Origin: Bifidobacterium sp. | Lineage (GTDB): Bacteria > Actinomycetota > Actinomycetes > Actinomycetales > Bifidobacteriaceae | Length of the DNA stretch: 6,361 nt | Reading direction: 5' to 3' | NCBI GenBank assembly: GCA_022739095.1 | Contig: JAIJEI010000123.1 | Span: 1 to 6,361, forward strand | Part shown: piece after piece, positions 1 through 6,009 of the stretch | Position numbering within the stretch: position 1 is the stretch's first letter | Layout: the number at the start of each line of letters is the position of its first letter | Notes under the pieces: model-generated | The model's database searches: none | Seen by the model: only the letters and a program-made list of their open reading frames with translations | What the model was told of the DNA's origin: nothing | Position numbers and translations under genes: made by a program

Positions 1-938
1 TGGAAAAGATTATTCTGGATTGCGATCCCGGTCATGATGATGCCATGGCCATCATGCTTGCTGTAGGCAACCCCAAAATTGACCTAGTGGGTGTGACCAC
101 GGTGGGCGGCAATCAGAGCCTTGAAAAGGTGACGTACAACGCTCGGTCCGTTCTGGAAATGGCGAAGGCCACGGACATCCCGGTGCACGCCGGTTGCGAT
201 AGGCCCCTCGTCCGCAAGCAGGAGGTCGCCGCATCGATTCACGGCGAGACCGGTTTGGATGGCGTTGAATTGCCGGTTCCCACCCGTCCTCTGGATTCTG
301 GCCATGCCGTGAACTGGATTATCGATACGATTATGGCCAGCGAGCCGGGAACAATCACGCTTGTGCCGACCGGTCCTCTGACCAACATCACCATGGCCGC
401 CCGTATGGAGCCGCGCATCGTAGACCGCGTCAAGGAAGTCGTCCTGATGGGCGGCGGATACCACGTCGGCAATTGGAGCGCCGTAGCGGAATTCAACATC
501 AAGGTGGATCCCGAGGCCGCGCACATCGTGTTCAACGAGCCGTGGAAGCTAACTATGGTTGGCCTTGATCTGACCCATCAGGCGCTGTGCACTCCGGAGG
601 TTCAGCATCGCATTGATGCCATCGGCACTGATTTGTCGCACTTCGCCAGCGGACTTATGGACTTCTTCCGCAAGACCTATCAGGATAATCAGGACTTCAT
701 CGATCCGCCGGTGCATGATCCCTGCACGGTCGCCTATCTGATTGATCCGAGCGTGGTGTCGACTCGCCGTTGCCCGCTGGATGTCGAAATTCACGGTGAC
801 CTGACACTGGGCATGACCGTTGCCGACCTGCGTGGCCCGGAACCGTCCGCCGAGGAATGCCATACGCAGGTCGCGGTGAAACTCGACTTCGATAAGTTCT
901 GGGATCTCGTTGTCGATGCCGTCGTTGCTATCGGCTGA
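1..938 (+). CDS. Inosine-uridine-preferring nucleoside hydrolase family protein (NH1), 5' end cut by window edge
   Basis: Hydrolyses the N-glycosidic bond of ribonucleosides to free base plus ribose; expected to be cytoplasmic. The reading frame is open from position 3. Bases 1-2 (tg) would complete an ATG whose A lies just outside the window, giving about 312 residues, normal for the family. An internal Met codon at 45 is not the start, because it would lose the calcium-binding signature. With that Met as residue 1, the N-terminal DxDxGxDD motif supplies D7, D9, D13 and D14. Further family residues are N38 (GGN), H81 in HGETGLDG, T124 in VPTGPLTN, N158, E164 and N166 in AEFNI..DPEAA, and H239-D240 in VHDP. 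The catalytic set is complete, and the active-site His near the C-terminus places it with His-type (group I) enzymes. MFS1 starts 39 nt downstream, so they are probably co-transcribed. Base preference (purine, pyrimidine or both) cannot be read from sequence alone. Confidence 0.93.
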   Translation, partial: EKIILDCDPGHDDAMAIMLAVGNPKIDLVGVTTVGGNQSLEKVTYNARSVLEMAKATDIPVHAGCDRPLVRKQEVAASIHGETGLDGVELPVPTRPLDSGHAVNWIIDTIMASEPGTITLVPTGPLTNITMAARMEPRIVDRVKEVVLMGGGYHVGNWSAVAEFNIKVDPEAAHIVFNEPWKLTMVGLDLTHQALCTPEVQHRIDAIGTDLSHFASGLMDFFRKTYQDNQDFIDPPVHDPCTVAYLIDPSVVSTRRCPLDVEIHGDLTLGMTVADLRGPEPSAEECHTQVAVKLDFDKFWDLVVDAVVAIG

Positions 939-977
939 CGGACGAAGAAGAATGCGTAAAAGGACAAGGGAATAGTC

Positions 978-2396
978 ATGTCGACAGTCAAATCCGAAAA
1001 AATGCTTGATGAGGGCGGCAAGTCCATTGTCGCTTTGATGGCTGCGCTGATGGCGGCGATCTTTGCTTTCCAGCTCAACGCTTCCATGCTTTCGCCGGCG
1101 CTTGCCACTATGGAGCGCGAGCTGAACACCAGCAGTTCACAGATCAGCCTCACCCAGACGGTCTTCTTCACCGCATGTGCGCTGTTCTCATTGTTCCTGC
1201 CTCGATTGGGCGATCTCGCAGGCCGTAAGAAAGTATTGCTGGGCATGCTGAGCATCACCGCCATCGGCTGTGTGGTCTCGGCGTTGGCCGTGAATGTGCC
1301 CATGCTGATGGTCGGTCGCGTGATGCAGGGCGTATGCGGACCAGTGGTGCCGATGACGCTCATCATGCTGCACGCCAAGGTGACTGAGGACGCCAAATAT
1401 GCGCGACTGATGTCGATTCTTACCTCGGTGAACGGCGGTATTGGCGGTGTTGACGCCATCCTCGGCGGCTGGCTTGCCGGCACGTTCGGCTTCCGTTCCG
1501 TGTTCTGGGTGATGGTCGGTGTCGCCGTGGTAGCAATTGTGCTGGTGTCGATGTTCGCCGATGAAAGCACGGCCAAAGAGACCCCGAAGATGGATTGGGC
1601 CGGTGCAATCGTTCTTGGCGTCGCCTTCCTGTCGGCCTATCTGGCCATCAACGAAATCCAGAAACTCGGCGACGCGAATTGGGTGCTCGTCGCTATCGAG
1701 GTGGTAGCGGCTGCGGTTGCCTTCGTGATCTTCTGGAAGGTCGAGAACCGCAATCCCGCACCGATGGTCACCACCCACTATCTCAAGCAGCCGCGCACCT
1801 GGGGCCTGCTGCTCACCACATTGCTCACCATGACCGGCGTGTTCGCCATCATGAACGGCGTTGTGCCGGCCTTGGCTCAGGACGGTAAGTTCGGCACCGG
1901 ATTGGGAGCTGACGTGGTGTCGTTCGCCACGCTGACCCCATATGCTTTGATTGGTCTGGTCTTCGGCGTGGTCGCCGGTGTGCTTGCCTCCAAGTTCGGC
2001 TACCATCGCATGCTCCGCGTGGGCATTCTGGTCAGCTTGGTCGGCGTGCTGTTCGGCGTATACGTTGCACACTTCCCGAGCGTATGGGCCTTGCTGGTTA
2101 TCTCGGTGATGCTCGGTGTGGCATACGCGGGCACGGCGAACATCATGCTCAACGGTTTGGGCATTGTGCTATCGCCGGACGACAACCCAGGATACTTGCC
2201 CGGCCTCAATGCGGGCGCGTTCAACCTTGGCGCAGGCCTGAGCTACGCAGTGCTATATGCCGTGATGAACGCATTCGCGAGCTCCTCGGGCGGCACTGCC
2301 GGTTACTCGGCGGCAATGATCGCGTCGGCCGTGCTTCTGGGCCTTGCTCTGCTGGCTTCGTTCGCCATCCCCAAGATTGAACGGGCCGACCAGTAG
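978..2396 (+). CDS. Major facilitator superfamily transporter, 14-helix DHA2-like (MFS1)
   Basis: A 472-residue integral membrane protein, probably a proton-coupled carrier. The start at 978 has an AAGGGA ribosome binding site at 966-971 with a 6-nt spacer. Fourteen hydrophobic segments can be counted, roughly residues 16-38, 50-72, 87-105, 108-128, 141-165, 168-190, 208-229, 235-253, 275-298, 318-338, 345-363, 366-388, 402-425 and 440-465. The loop after helix 2 carries an MFS motif A-like sequence (G78-D79-LA-G82-R83-K84-K85). Helix 4 carries GR-x2-QG (R114, Q117, G118) followed by G121-P122, as in DHA2 drug/proton antiporters. DHA2 members are classically exporters. Here the gene sits between two nucleoside hydrolases, so the cargo is most likely a nucleoside, nucleobase or ribose. 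Direction of transport is unresolved: nucleoside uptake is the simple reading, and export of the freed base is an alternative. Confidence 0.9.
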   Translation: MSTVKSEKMLDEGGKSIVALMAALMAAIFAFQLNASMLSPALATMERELNTSSSQISLTQTVFFTACALFSLFLPRLGDLAGRKKVLLGMLSITAIGCVVSALAVNVPMLMVGRVMQGVCGPVVPMTLIMLHAKVTEDAKYARLMSILTSVNGGIGGVDAILGGWLAGTFGFRSVFWVMVGVAVVAIVLVSMFADESTAKETPKMDWAGAIVLGVAFLSAYLAINEIQKLGDANWVLVAIEVVAAAVAFVIFWKVENRNPAPMVTTHYLKQPRTWGLLLTTLLTMTGVFAIMNGVVPALAQDGKFGTGLGADVVSFATLTPYALIGLVFGVVAGVLASKFGYHRMLRVGILVSLVGVLFGVYVAHFPSVWALLVISVMLGVAYAGTANIMLNGLGIVLSPDDNPGYLPGLNAGAFNLGAGLSYAVLYAVMNAFASSSGGTAGYSAAMIASAVLLGLALLASFAIPKIERADQ

Positions 2397-2418
2397 TCGT
2401 TTTCGCAGCTGCTGCCCC

Positions 2419-2452
2419 CATATTCCTGCCAGATGACACTGGCAGGAATATG
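2419..2452 (+). other. Perfect 14-bp hairpin between MFS1 and NH2 (mRNA stability or attenuation element)
   Basis: The left arm 2419-2432 (catattcctgccag) is the exact reverse complement of 2439-2452, with a 6-nt loop (atgaca, 2433-2438). No T-run follows on either strand, so it is not a canonical intrinsic terminator. It lies 22 nt after the MFS1 stop and 45 nt before the NH2 start. Likely roles are partial termination, an RNA processing or stabilising stem that sets different levels of the two halves of the operon, or a protein-binding palindrome. The loop plus the last base of the left arm (2432-2438, gatgaca) can also pair with 2451-2457 (tgtcatc), which allows an alternative fold or a pseudoknot. 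Confidence 0.75.
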
Positions 2453-2483
2453 TCATCAATGGAGAAAACGGACAGTCGCCAAG

Positions 2484-2489
2484 AAAGGG
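2484..2489 (+). promoter_or_regulatory. Ribosome binding site fixing the NH2 start
   Basis: AAAGGG lies 8 nt upstream of the ATG at 2498. The same frame is open from an earlier ATG at 2450, but that codon sits inside the right arm of the 2419-2452 hairpin, has no Shine-Dalgarno sequence and would add 16 residues ahead of the family N-terminus. The start at 2498 is therefore preferred. Confidence 0.75.
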
Positions 2490-2497
2490 CAGACACC

Positions 2498-3454
2498 ATG
2501 AACAAACTCATTCTCGATCTCGACACTGGTGTAGACGACGTGCTTGCCATTGCCTATGCGCTGGGCAGTCCGGAAGTCGAACTCATCGGCATCACCGGTA
2601 CTTACGGCAATGTGCAACTTGACCAAGGTGTGCGTAACGCGCTCGCCATCACCGAACTGCTCGGTCATTCGGAAGTCAGGGTTTACAAGGGTTTGCCGCA
2701 TTCCAACACCACCGATTCCTTCACCGTTGGCGAGATTTCCGCCTTCATCCACGGCGTCAACGGCATCGGTGATGTCGAGATTCCGGATTCCAGCCGTGTG
2801 CCGGAAACCGAGTCCGCAGTCGATTTCATCATCGATGCGGTCAAGACTTATGGCAAGGACTTGATCTATGTGCCGACTGGTCCAATGCCGAACATTGCTG
2901 CGGCTTTGAAGAAAACCCCTGAAATCAAGGACGAAATCGGCCGTATCGTACTGATGGGCAGTGCTCTGACCGTACCGGGCAACGTGAATGCATGGACCGA
3001 AGCCAATATCTCGCAGGATCCCGAAGCGGCGAATTACCTGTTCCGATCCGGTGCTCCGGCCACCATGATCGGCCTCGACGTGACGCTGCGTACGCTGCTC
3101 ACGTACCAGGAGACCAAGCGTTGGCGTGACCTCGGCACCAAGGCCGGCGCGTTCCTCGCCGACATGACCGACTTCTACATCAAGGCCTACGAGACAACAT
3201 CCCCGCACCTCGGCGGATGCGGCTTGCACGATCCGCTTGCAGTCGGCGTAGCCGTTGACCCCACATTGGTGAACGTGCTGGATCTCAACATGAAGGTCGA
3301 CGTTGAAGGCCCCACCCGTGGTCGCACCATCGGAGACGAGACCAAGCTCAACGATCCCGTCACCACTATGAAGGTCGCTGTCGGTGTCGACGTGCCTCGC
3401 TTCCTGAACGAATTCATGACCCGTATTACCGCGCTCGCTGAGCACGCCGAGTAA
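2498..3454 (+). CDS. Nucleoside hydrolase family protein, diverged paralogue (NH2)
   Basis: A 318-residue ribonucleoside N-glycosidase of the inosine-uridine hydrolase family, cytoplasmic, giving base plus ribose. The start at 2498 puts the LDLDTGVDD calcium motif (D7, D9, D13, D14) at the expected place. Other family residues are N38 (YGN), H85 in HGVNGIGD, T127 in VPTGPMPN, N162, E168, N170 in TEANI..DPEAA, and H244-D245 in LHDP. All metal-binding and catalytic positions I can identify are kept, so it should be active. It differs from NH1 around the substrate pocket: the Phe in the AEFNI motif is replaced by Ala169, MGG is MGS, and the segment after the first His is VNGIGD instead of ETGLDG. 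This suggests a different nucleoside preference (inference). MFS2 begins 11 nt downstream with its ribosome binding site directly after the stop, implying translational coupling. Confidence 0.92.
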   Translation: MNKLILDLDTGVDDVLAIAYALGSPEVELIGITGTYGNVQLDQGVRNALAITELLGHSEVRVYKGLPHSNTTDSFTVGEISAFIHGVNGIGDVEIPDSSRVPETESAVDFIIDAVKTYGKDLIYVPTGPMPNIAAALKKTPEIKDEIGRIVLMGSALTVPGNVNAWTEANISQDPEAANYLFRSGAPATMIGLDVTLRTLLTYQETKRWRDLGTKAGAFLADMTDFYIKAYETTSPHLGGCGLHDPLAVGVAVDPTLVNVLDLNMKVDVEGPTRGRTIGDETKLNDPVTTMKVAVGVDVPRFLNEFMTRITALAEHAE

Positions 3455-3465
3455 AAGGACTTCGC

Positions 3466-4692
3466 ATGTCAACCAATACCGCAACTGCGACCGCCGATCC
3501 GTGGGCGGACCCGAAGACCAGCAATTCGATGGCCATCAAGGCCTTGATCCCGCTGCTCATCACCTTTATGCTCGGCGCGCTGTGTCTGCAGGGGTTCAAC
3601 TTGGTATTCACGCAGGTCGGTGAAGATGTGGGCGCTACTGCTCAGGCATCGCTAATCACCGCGCTCCCGAGCATCGTGCTCGGTATCGTGTGCTTCATTT
3701 ACGGCTCGCTCGGCGACTTCGTCTCCCTGAAGAAGCTCGTCGTGGTTGGACTGATCACTCTATTCGTCGGCTCGATCTTCGGCTTCGTGGCTAGCTTCTT
3801 CTTCACTGCGAACCTGTGGACCGTCATCATTGCCCGCGTGCTGCAGACCGCAGGCGAGCAGGTTGCCGGATCGGCGTTCCTGGTCGTGGCCAGCAAGTAC
3901 CTGAAGCCCTCGCTCAAGGTCGTGTTCTTCGGCCTGTTCACCGCTGGATATCAGATTTCCGCGTCCGTCGGTGTGTTCGCGGCCGGCATGCTGAGCGCCA
4001 TCGCCTGGCAGTACCTGTTCCTCATCCCGTCCGTGACCATTCTCTTCCTGCCGCTGCTGCTCAAGAACCTGCCAGACAAGCAGGGCAACGGTGAGAAAGT
4101 CGACTGGCTTGGCTTCACCATTATCGGCTTCGCCGTCGCATTCCTCACGCTGTTCTTCTCCTACAACGCCATCGGTGCGAACGTGTATGGCATGACCACC
4201 TCGCAGGTATCCACGCACATCGTGTTCGCCTTCCTGATGTCCGCCGTGTTCGGCATCTGCTCGGGTGCGATTGTCGGCAAGATTGGCGTGCAGCCTTCGC
4301 TGACCATCGCCAGCACGTTGATGGCCATCGGCTTTATTGGCGCAGGTTTCACCGTGAACTCGGGCTTCGTGGTGCTTACGCTGTCCGCCTGTGTGTTCTA
4401 TGCGGGCTGTGGCCTCATGTATTCGCCGGTTGTTTCCACCGTGCTCGGCACCCTGTCTCAGGATGAATCCGGCCGTGGTGTGGGCATGAACGATCTGGTC
4501 ATGGACGTCACCGGTTCCATTGGCATCGCCATCTTCGGTGGCCTGATGAGCTCCCAGACGTTCTCTGGATCCAGCATTATCGGCGCTACCGAGGCCGCCG
4601 CAAGCTACTCCAACCTGCTGCTCATCGCCGGTTGTGTGCCGCTTATCGGCGTGATCTACTATCTCGTCATCCGCAAGAAGATCGGCGAGTAA
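3466..4692 (+). CDS. Major facilitator superfamily transporter, about 12 helices (MFS2)
   Basis: A 408-residue membrane carrier. AAGGA at 3455-3459, starting just after the NH2 stop, lies 6 nt before the ATG. About twelve hydrophobic segments are visible, roughly residues 26-45, 58-80, 91-112, 116-140, 152-175, 177-195, 215-236, 250-270, 276-296, 300-322, 340-362 and 378-400. The layout resembles MFS1: GD-x4-KK after helix 2 (G83-D84) and an R-V-x-Q motif in helix 4 (R124, Q127). Motif A is degenerate, with Ser-Leu at 87-88 where MFS1 has Gly-Arg. A charged residue, E131, lies within helix 4 where MFS1 has G121, which may matter for substrate or proton coupling. Compared with MFS1 it appears to lack the region of helices 8 and 9. 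Likely cargo is a nucleoside, base or ribose, inferred only from the tight link to NH2 and ribokinase. A drug-efflux relative with a recruited role cannot be excluded. Confidence 0.88.
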   Translation: MSTNTATATADPWADPKTSNSMAIKALIPLLITFMLGALCLQGFNLVFTQVGEDVGATAQASLITALPSIVLGIVCFIYGSLGDFVSLKKLVVVGLITLFVGSIFGFVASFFFTANLWTVIIARVLQTAGEQVAGSAFLVVASKYLKPSLKVVFFGLFTAGYQISASVGVFAAGMLSAIAWQYLFLIPSVTILFLPLLLKNLPDKQGNGEKVDWLGFTIIGFAVAFLTLFFSYNAIGANVYGMTTSQVSTHIVFAFLMSAVFGICSGAIVGKIGVQPSLTIASTLMAIGFIGAGFTVNSGFVVLTLSACVFYAGCGLMYSPVVSTVLGTLSQDESGRGVGMNDLVMDVTGSIGIAIFGGLMSSQTFSGSSIIGATEAAASYSNLLLIAGCVPLIGVIYYLVIRKKIGE

Positions 4693-4720
4693 TCGTTGGC
4701 TCTATTCGTCAATGACAACG

Positions 4721-4727
4721 AAAGGAA
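4721..4727 (+). promoter_or_regulatory. Ribosome binding site fixing the ribokinase start
   Basis: AAAGGAA is followed after 5 nt by the ATG at 4733. An in-frame ATG at 4712 lies upstream of this site and has no Shine-Dalgarno sequence of its own, so the start at 4733 is chosen. Confidence 0.8.
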
Positions 4728-4732
4728 ATGCT

Positions 4733-5713
4733 ATGACAGCATTTGACATTCTTGTGGCACTTGATCGAATCCAAGGCACGGTTTGCGTCGTCGGTTCGAT
4801 GAATGCCGATTACACCGTGGTCACCGAGCGTCTGCCCGGACCGGGGGAGACTGTCACCGGCGGCCCGCTGCAAGTGTTGCCCGGCGGCAAATCCGGCAAC
4901 CAGGCTGCTGCTGCGGCACGTATTGGCGCCACTGTTCGCATGTTTGGAGCGGTGGGTTCCGATGCCAATGCCGAGTTCCTGCTTGGTGCATTGCGAGAAG
5001 CCGGCGTGGATACCCAGCACGTGCGTCATGTACCGGGGGCCAGCGGTACCACGGTCATCACCGTGGACGCGAACGGAGAGAACACAATTGTCTACTCTCC
5101 GGGCTCCAATGCGCAGGTCAGTGTTGATTATATCGAGGCAATGCGCGGTGAATTGACCTCGGCGAATGTGCTTGGCCTGTGTTTGGAAAGCCCGATCAAG
5201 ACCGTTACTGCGGCCGCGCGTATCGGGCATGAAGCCGGTGTGCCGGTACTGCTCAACAATTCACCGTTTACGCCGGTGCTGCCGGACGAGCTGGTGCGGC
5301 TTGCCGATATCCTGCTCGTCAACGAGCATGAGATGGCACAGATGCTCGGTATCGCCGAACCCGAAGACGGCGACTGGTCCGGATTCGACTGGCTGGCTGC
5401 GGCCGATCATATGCGGGAGTTCGGGTTCGACCAAGCGATTGTGACGCTCGGCGGTGATGGCTCGATGGTGCTGGATGCATCATGTGCTGTTGCTTCGGTG
5501 ACCCGCATCGCACCGGTTCGGGTCGAAGCCGTGGACACCACCGGTTGCGGCGACTCGTTCATGGGTGCCGTGCTGGCGGGACTGGCCTCAGGCTTTGAGC
5601 TGCGTGAAGCGGCTCAGCTGGCTTCGTTCGTTTCTGCGTATGCGGCTACCGGTCTGGGTGCCCAAGCGTCTTACGGTTCCGCCGCCCAGATTCGTGAGCT
5701 ATTTGTGCCCTGA
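4733..5713 (+). CDS. rbsK: Ribokinase (PfkB family carbohydrate kinase)
   Basis: Phosphorylates ribose with ATP to ribose 5-phosphate in the cytoplasm. The protein has 326 residues, slightly longer than the roughly 310 usual for the family because about 20 residues precede the first strand. The order of motifs is that of ribokinase: VVGSMNAD with sugar-binding D26, then PGPGETVTG, and the sugar/lid signature GGKSGNQA (G51-G52-K53, N56), where Ser-Gly replaces the usual Gly-Ala. Next come LESP (E152), VNE (N197-E198), VTLGGDG, and the C-terminal PfkB signature DTTGCGDSF with D268, the anion-hole glycines and catalytic base D274. Adenosine or other PfkB kinases are less likely, because the N-terminal GSMNAD and GGK-N-QA motifs are ribokinase-like. 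The gene lies 40 nt after MFS2 as the last gene of the operon and would consume ribose released by NH1 and NH2. Confidence 0.9.
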   Translation: MTAFDILVALDRIQGTVCVVGSMNADYTVVTERLPGPGETVTGGPLQVLPGGKSGNQAAAAARIGATVRMFGAVGSDANAEFLLGALREAGVDTQHVRHVPGASGTTVITVDANGENTIVYSPGSNAQVSVDYIEAMRGELTSANVLGLCLESPIKTVTAAARIGHEAGVPVLLNNSPFTPVLPDELVRLADILLVNEHEMAQMLGIAEPEDGDWSGFDWLAAADHMREFGFDQAIVTLGGDGSMVLDASCAVASVTRIAPVRVEAVDTTGCGDSFMGAVLAGLASGFELREAAQLASFVSAYAATGLGAQASYGSAAQIRELFVP

Positions 5714-5734
5714 CCGGTTTTCGGTAGTTTCTCT

Positions 5735-5781
5735 CAATGGCCTCAACCCGCACGTCATATTCGTGCTGGTTGAGGCCGTTG
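5735..5781 (+). terminator. Long hairpin after ribokinase, putative operon terminator
   Basis: The arms 5735-5748 and 5768-5781 pair over 14 positions (10 of them, ggcctcaacc/ggttgaggcc, as a perfect run; one T-G wobble further out). After one C/T mismatch, an inner 5-bp stem (5750-5754 with 5762-5766) closes a 7-nt loop. It starts 22 nt after the ribokinase stop, where an operon terminator is expected. No T-tract follows on the + strand, so termination may be inefficient or factor-assisted, or the stem may protect the 3' end. Confidence 0.6.
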
Positions 5782-5862
5782 CATTAGGGGCCGCGTATAT
5801 GAACAATCCCTGTAGTGCCGTATGCGGTGAAACAATAGGTATGGTCGCTGATTCTCGTTGAC

Positions 5863-5896
5863 AGCAGGCCCCTGTTAGTGGGGATTCCTGACTGCT
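5863..5896 (+). other. Imperfect stem-loop in the gene-free region
   Basis: AGC, AGG and CCCC (5863-5872) can pair with GGGG (5880-5883), CCT (5887-5889) and GCT (5894-5896), with a 7-nt loop and two bulges on the 3' side (3 and 4 nt). There is no adjacent T-run. The bulges make this a weak call, and its role is unknown. Confidence 0.3.
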
Positions 5897-5898
5897 CC

Positions 5899-5910
5899 GG
5901 TCTTGAGACC
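5899..5910. repeat. Short palindrome GGTCTtgAGACC
   Basis: Two perfect 5-bp arms flank a TG centre, 8 nt upstream of the 13-bp inverted repeat at 5919-5953. The size would suit a dimeric repressor half-site pair, but it lacks the CG centre common in LacI-family operators, and 5-bp arms can occur by chance. Confidence 0.35.
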
Positions 5911-5918
5911 CATGTGTT

Positions 5919-5953
5919 GAAGCTCGGCTTATGATTTACCTAAGCCGAGCTTC
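5919..5953. repeat. Perfect 13-bp inverted repeat overlapping a promoter candidate
   Basis: The arm 5919-5931 (gaagctcggctta) is the exact reverse complement of 5941-5953, separated by 9 nt. As RNA it would be a strong stem-loop and could be a second terminator for the ribokinase operon, although only a short pyrimidine stretch follows. As DNA it spans the -35 element and much of the spacer of the promoter candidate at 5935-5962, so it could be an operator. The sequence does not decide between these roles. Confidence 0.65.
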
Positions 5954-5962
5954 TCGTATAAC
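5935..5962 (+). promoter_or_regulatory. Sigma-70-type promoter candidate for the lacI transcript
   Basis: A -10 element TATAAC (5957-5962, 5 of 6 consensus) lies 16 nt after a -35 candidate TTTACC (5935-5940, 4 of 6). Transcription would start near 5969 and give a leader of roughly 150 nt before the regulator start at 6123. It is the best -10 match I saw in the gene-free region. Not proven. Confidence 0.45.
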
Positions 5963-5980
5963 TATGCGGATCAATGACTG

Positions 5981-5986
5981 AGGAGG
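5981..5986 (+). promoter_or_regulatory. Consensus Shine-Dalgarno AGGAGG without a long ORF behind it
   Basis: AGGAGG is a full consensus site. The codon at good spacing (8 nt) is GTG at 5995, which opens only a four-codon frame. The regulator start at 6123 is far downstream with its own weaker site (GAAGG, 6111-6115). This points to a translated leader rather than a normal gene start. Confidence 0.55.
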
Positions 5987-5994
5987 CACACACA

Positions 5995-6009
5995 GTGCTG
6001 CGGGTATGA
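5995..6009 (+). CDS. Possible leader mini-ORF (4 codons), upstream of the LacI-type regulator
   Basis: GTG CTG CGG GTA TGA would encode Met-Leu-Arg-Val. It is preceded by consensus AGGAGG with an 8-nt spacer. The same frame reaches back to an ATG at 5974 (11 codons, MTEEAHTVLRV), but that ATG has no ribosome binding site. The stop overlaps an ATG at 6006 (ATGA overlap) that opens a 12-codon frame, MTMLQPYGVIPA, ending at 6044. The stop codon lies inside the left arm of the 6000-6040 hairpin, so translation would melt that stem. No peptide function is claimed; expression is unproven. Confidence 0.3.
   Translation: MLRV

Noticed and set aside
45..47. ATG at 45 as the NH1 start
   Set aside because: The calcium-binding DxDxGxDD motif is encoded upstream in the same frame (from position 18), and bases 1-2 fit the tail of an ATG at the window edge.
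2450..2497. In-frame ATG at 2450 as a longer NH2 start
   Set aside because: It lies in the right arm of the 2419-2452 hairpin, has no Shine-Dalgarno sequence and adds residues before the family N-terminus. The ATG at 2498 has AAAGGG at good spacing.
2456..3484. Long open frame on the minus strand opposite NH2 (and similar ones opposite MFS1)
   Set aside because: Composition is His/Arg/Gln-rich shadow coding opposite genes with clear family motifs; no family resemblance or ribosome binding site is seen.
4694..4720. cgttg/caacg inverted repeat between MFS2 and ribokinase
   Set aside because: Only 5-bp arms around a 17-nt loop; expected by chance and overlapping nothing specific.
4712..4732. 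In-frame ATG at 4712 as the ribokinase start
   Set aside because: It precedes the AAAGGAA site at 4721-4727 that serves the ATG at 4733, and has no site of its own.
5799..5861. Twenty-codon frame starting at ATG 5799, with AGGGG 8 nt upstream
   Set aside because: It is very short, shows no recognisable motif and has no clear promoter. It is the in-frame tail of a longer frame that overlaps ribokinase out of phase. Not enough support to call a gene.
5858..5863. Perfect -35 consensus TTGACA
   Set aside because: No acceptable -10 element lies 16-18 nt downstream; that position is G-rich (5880-5886).
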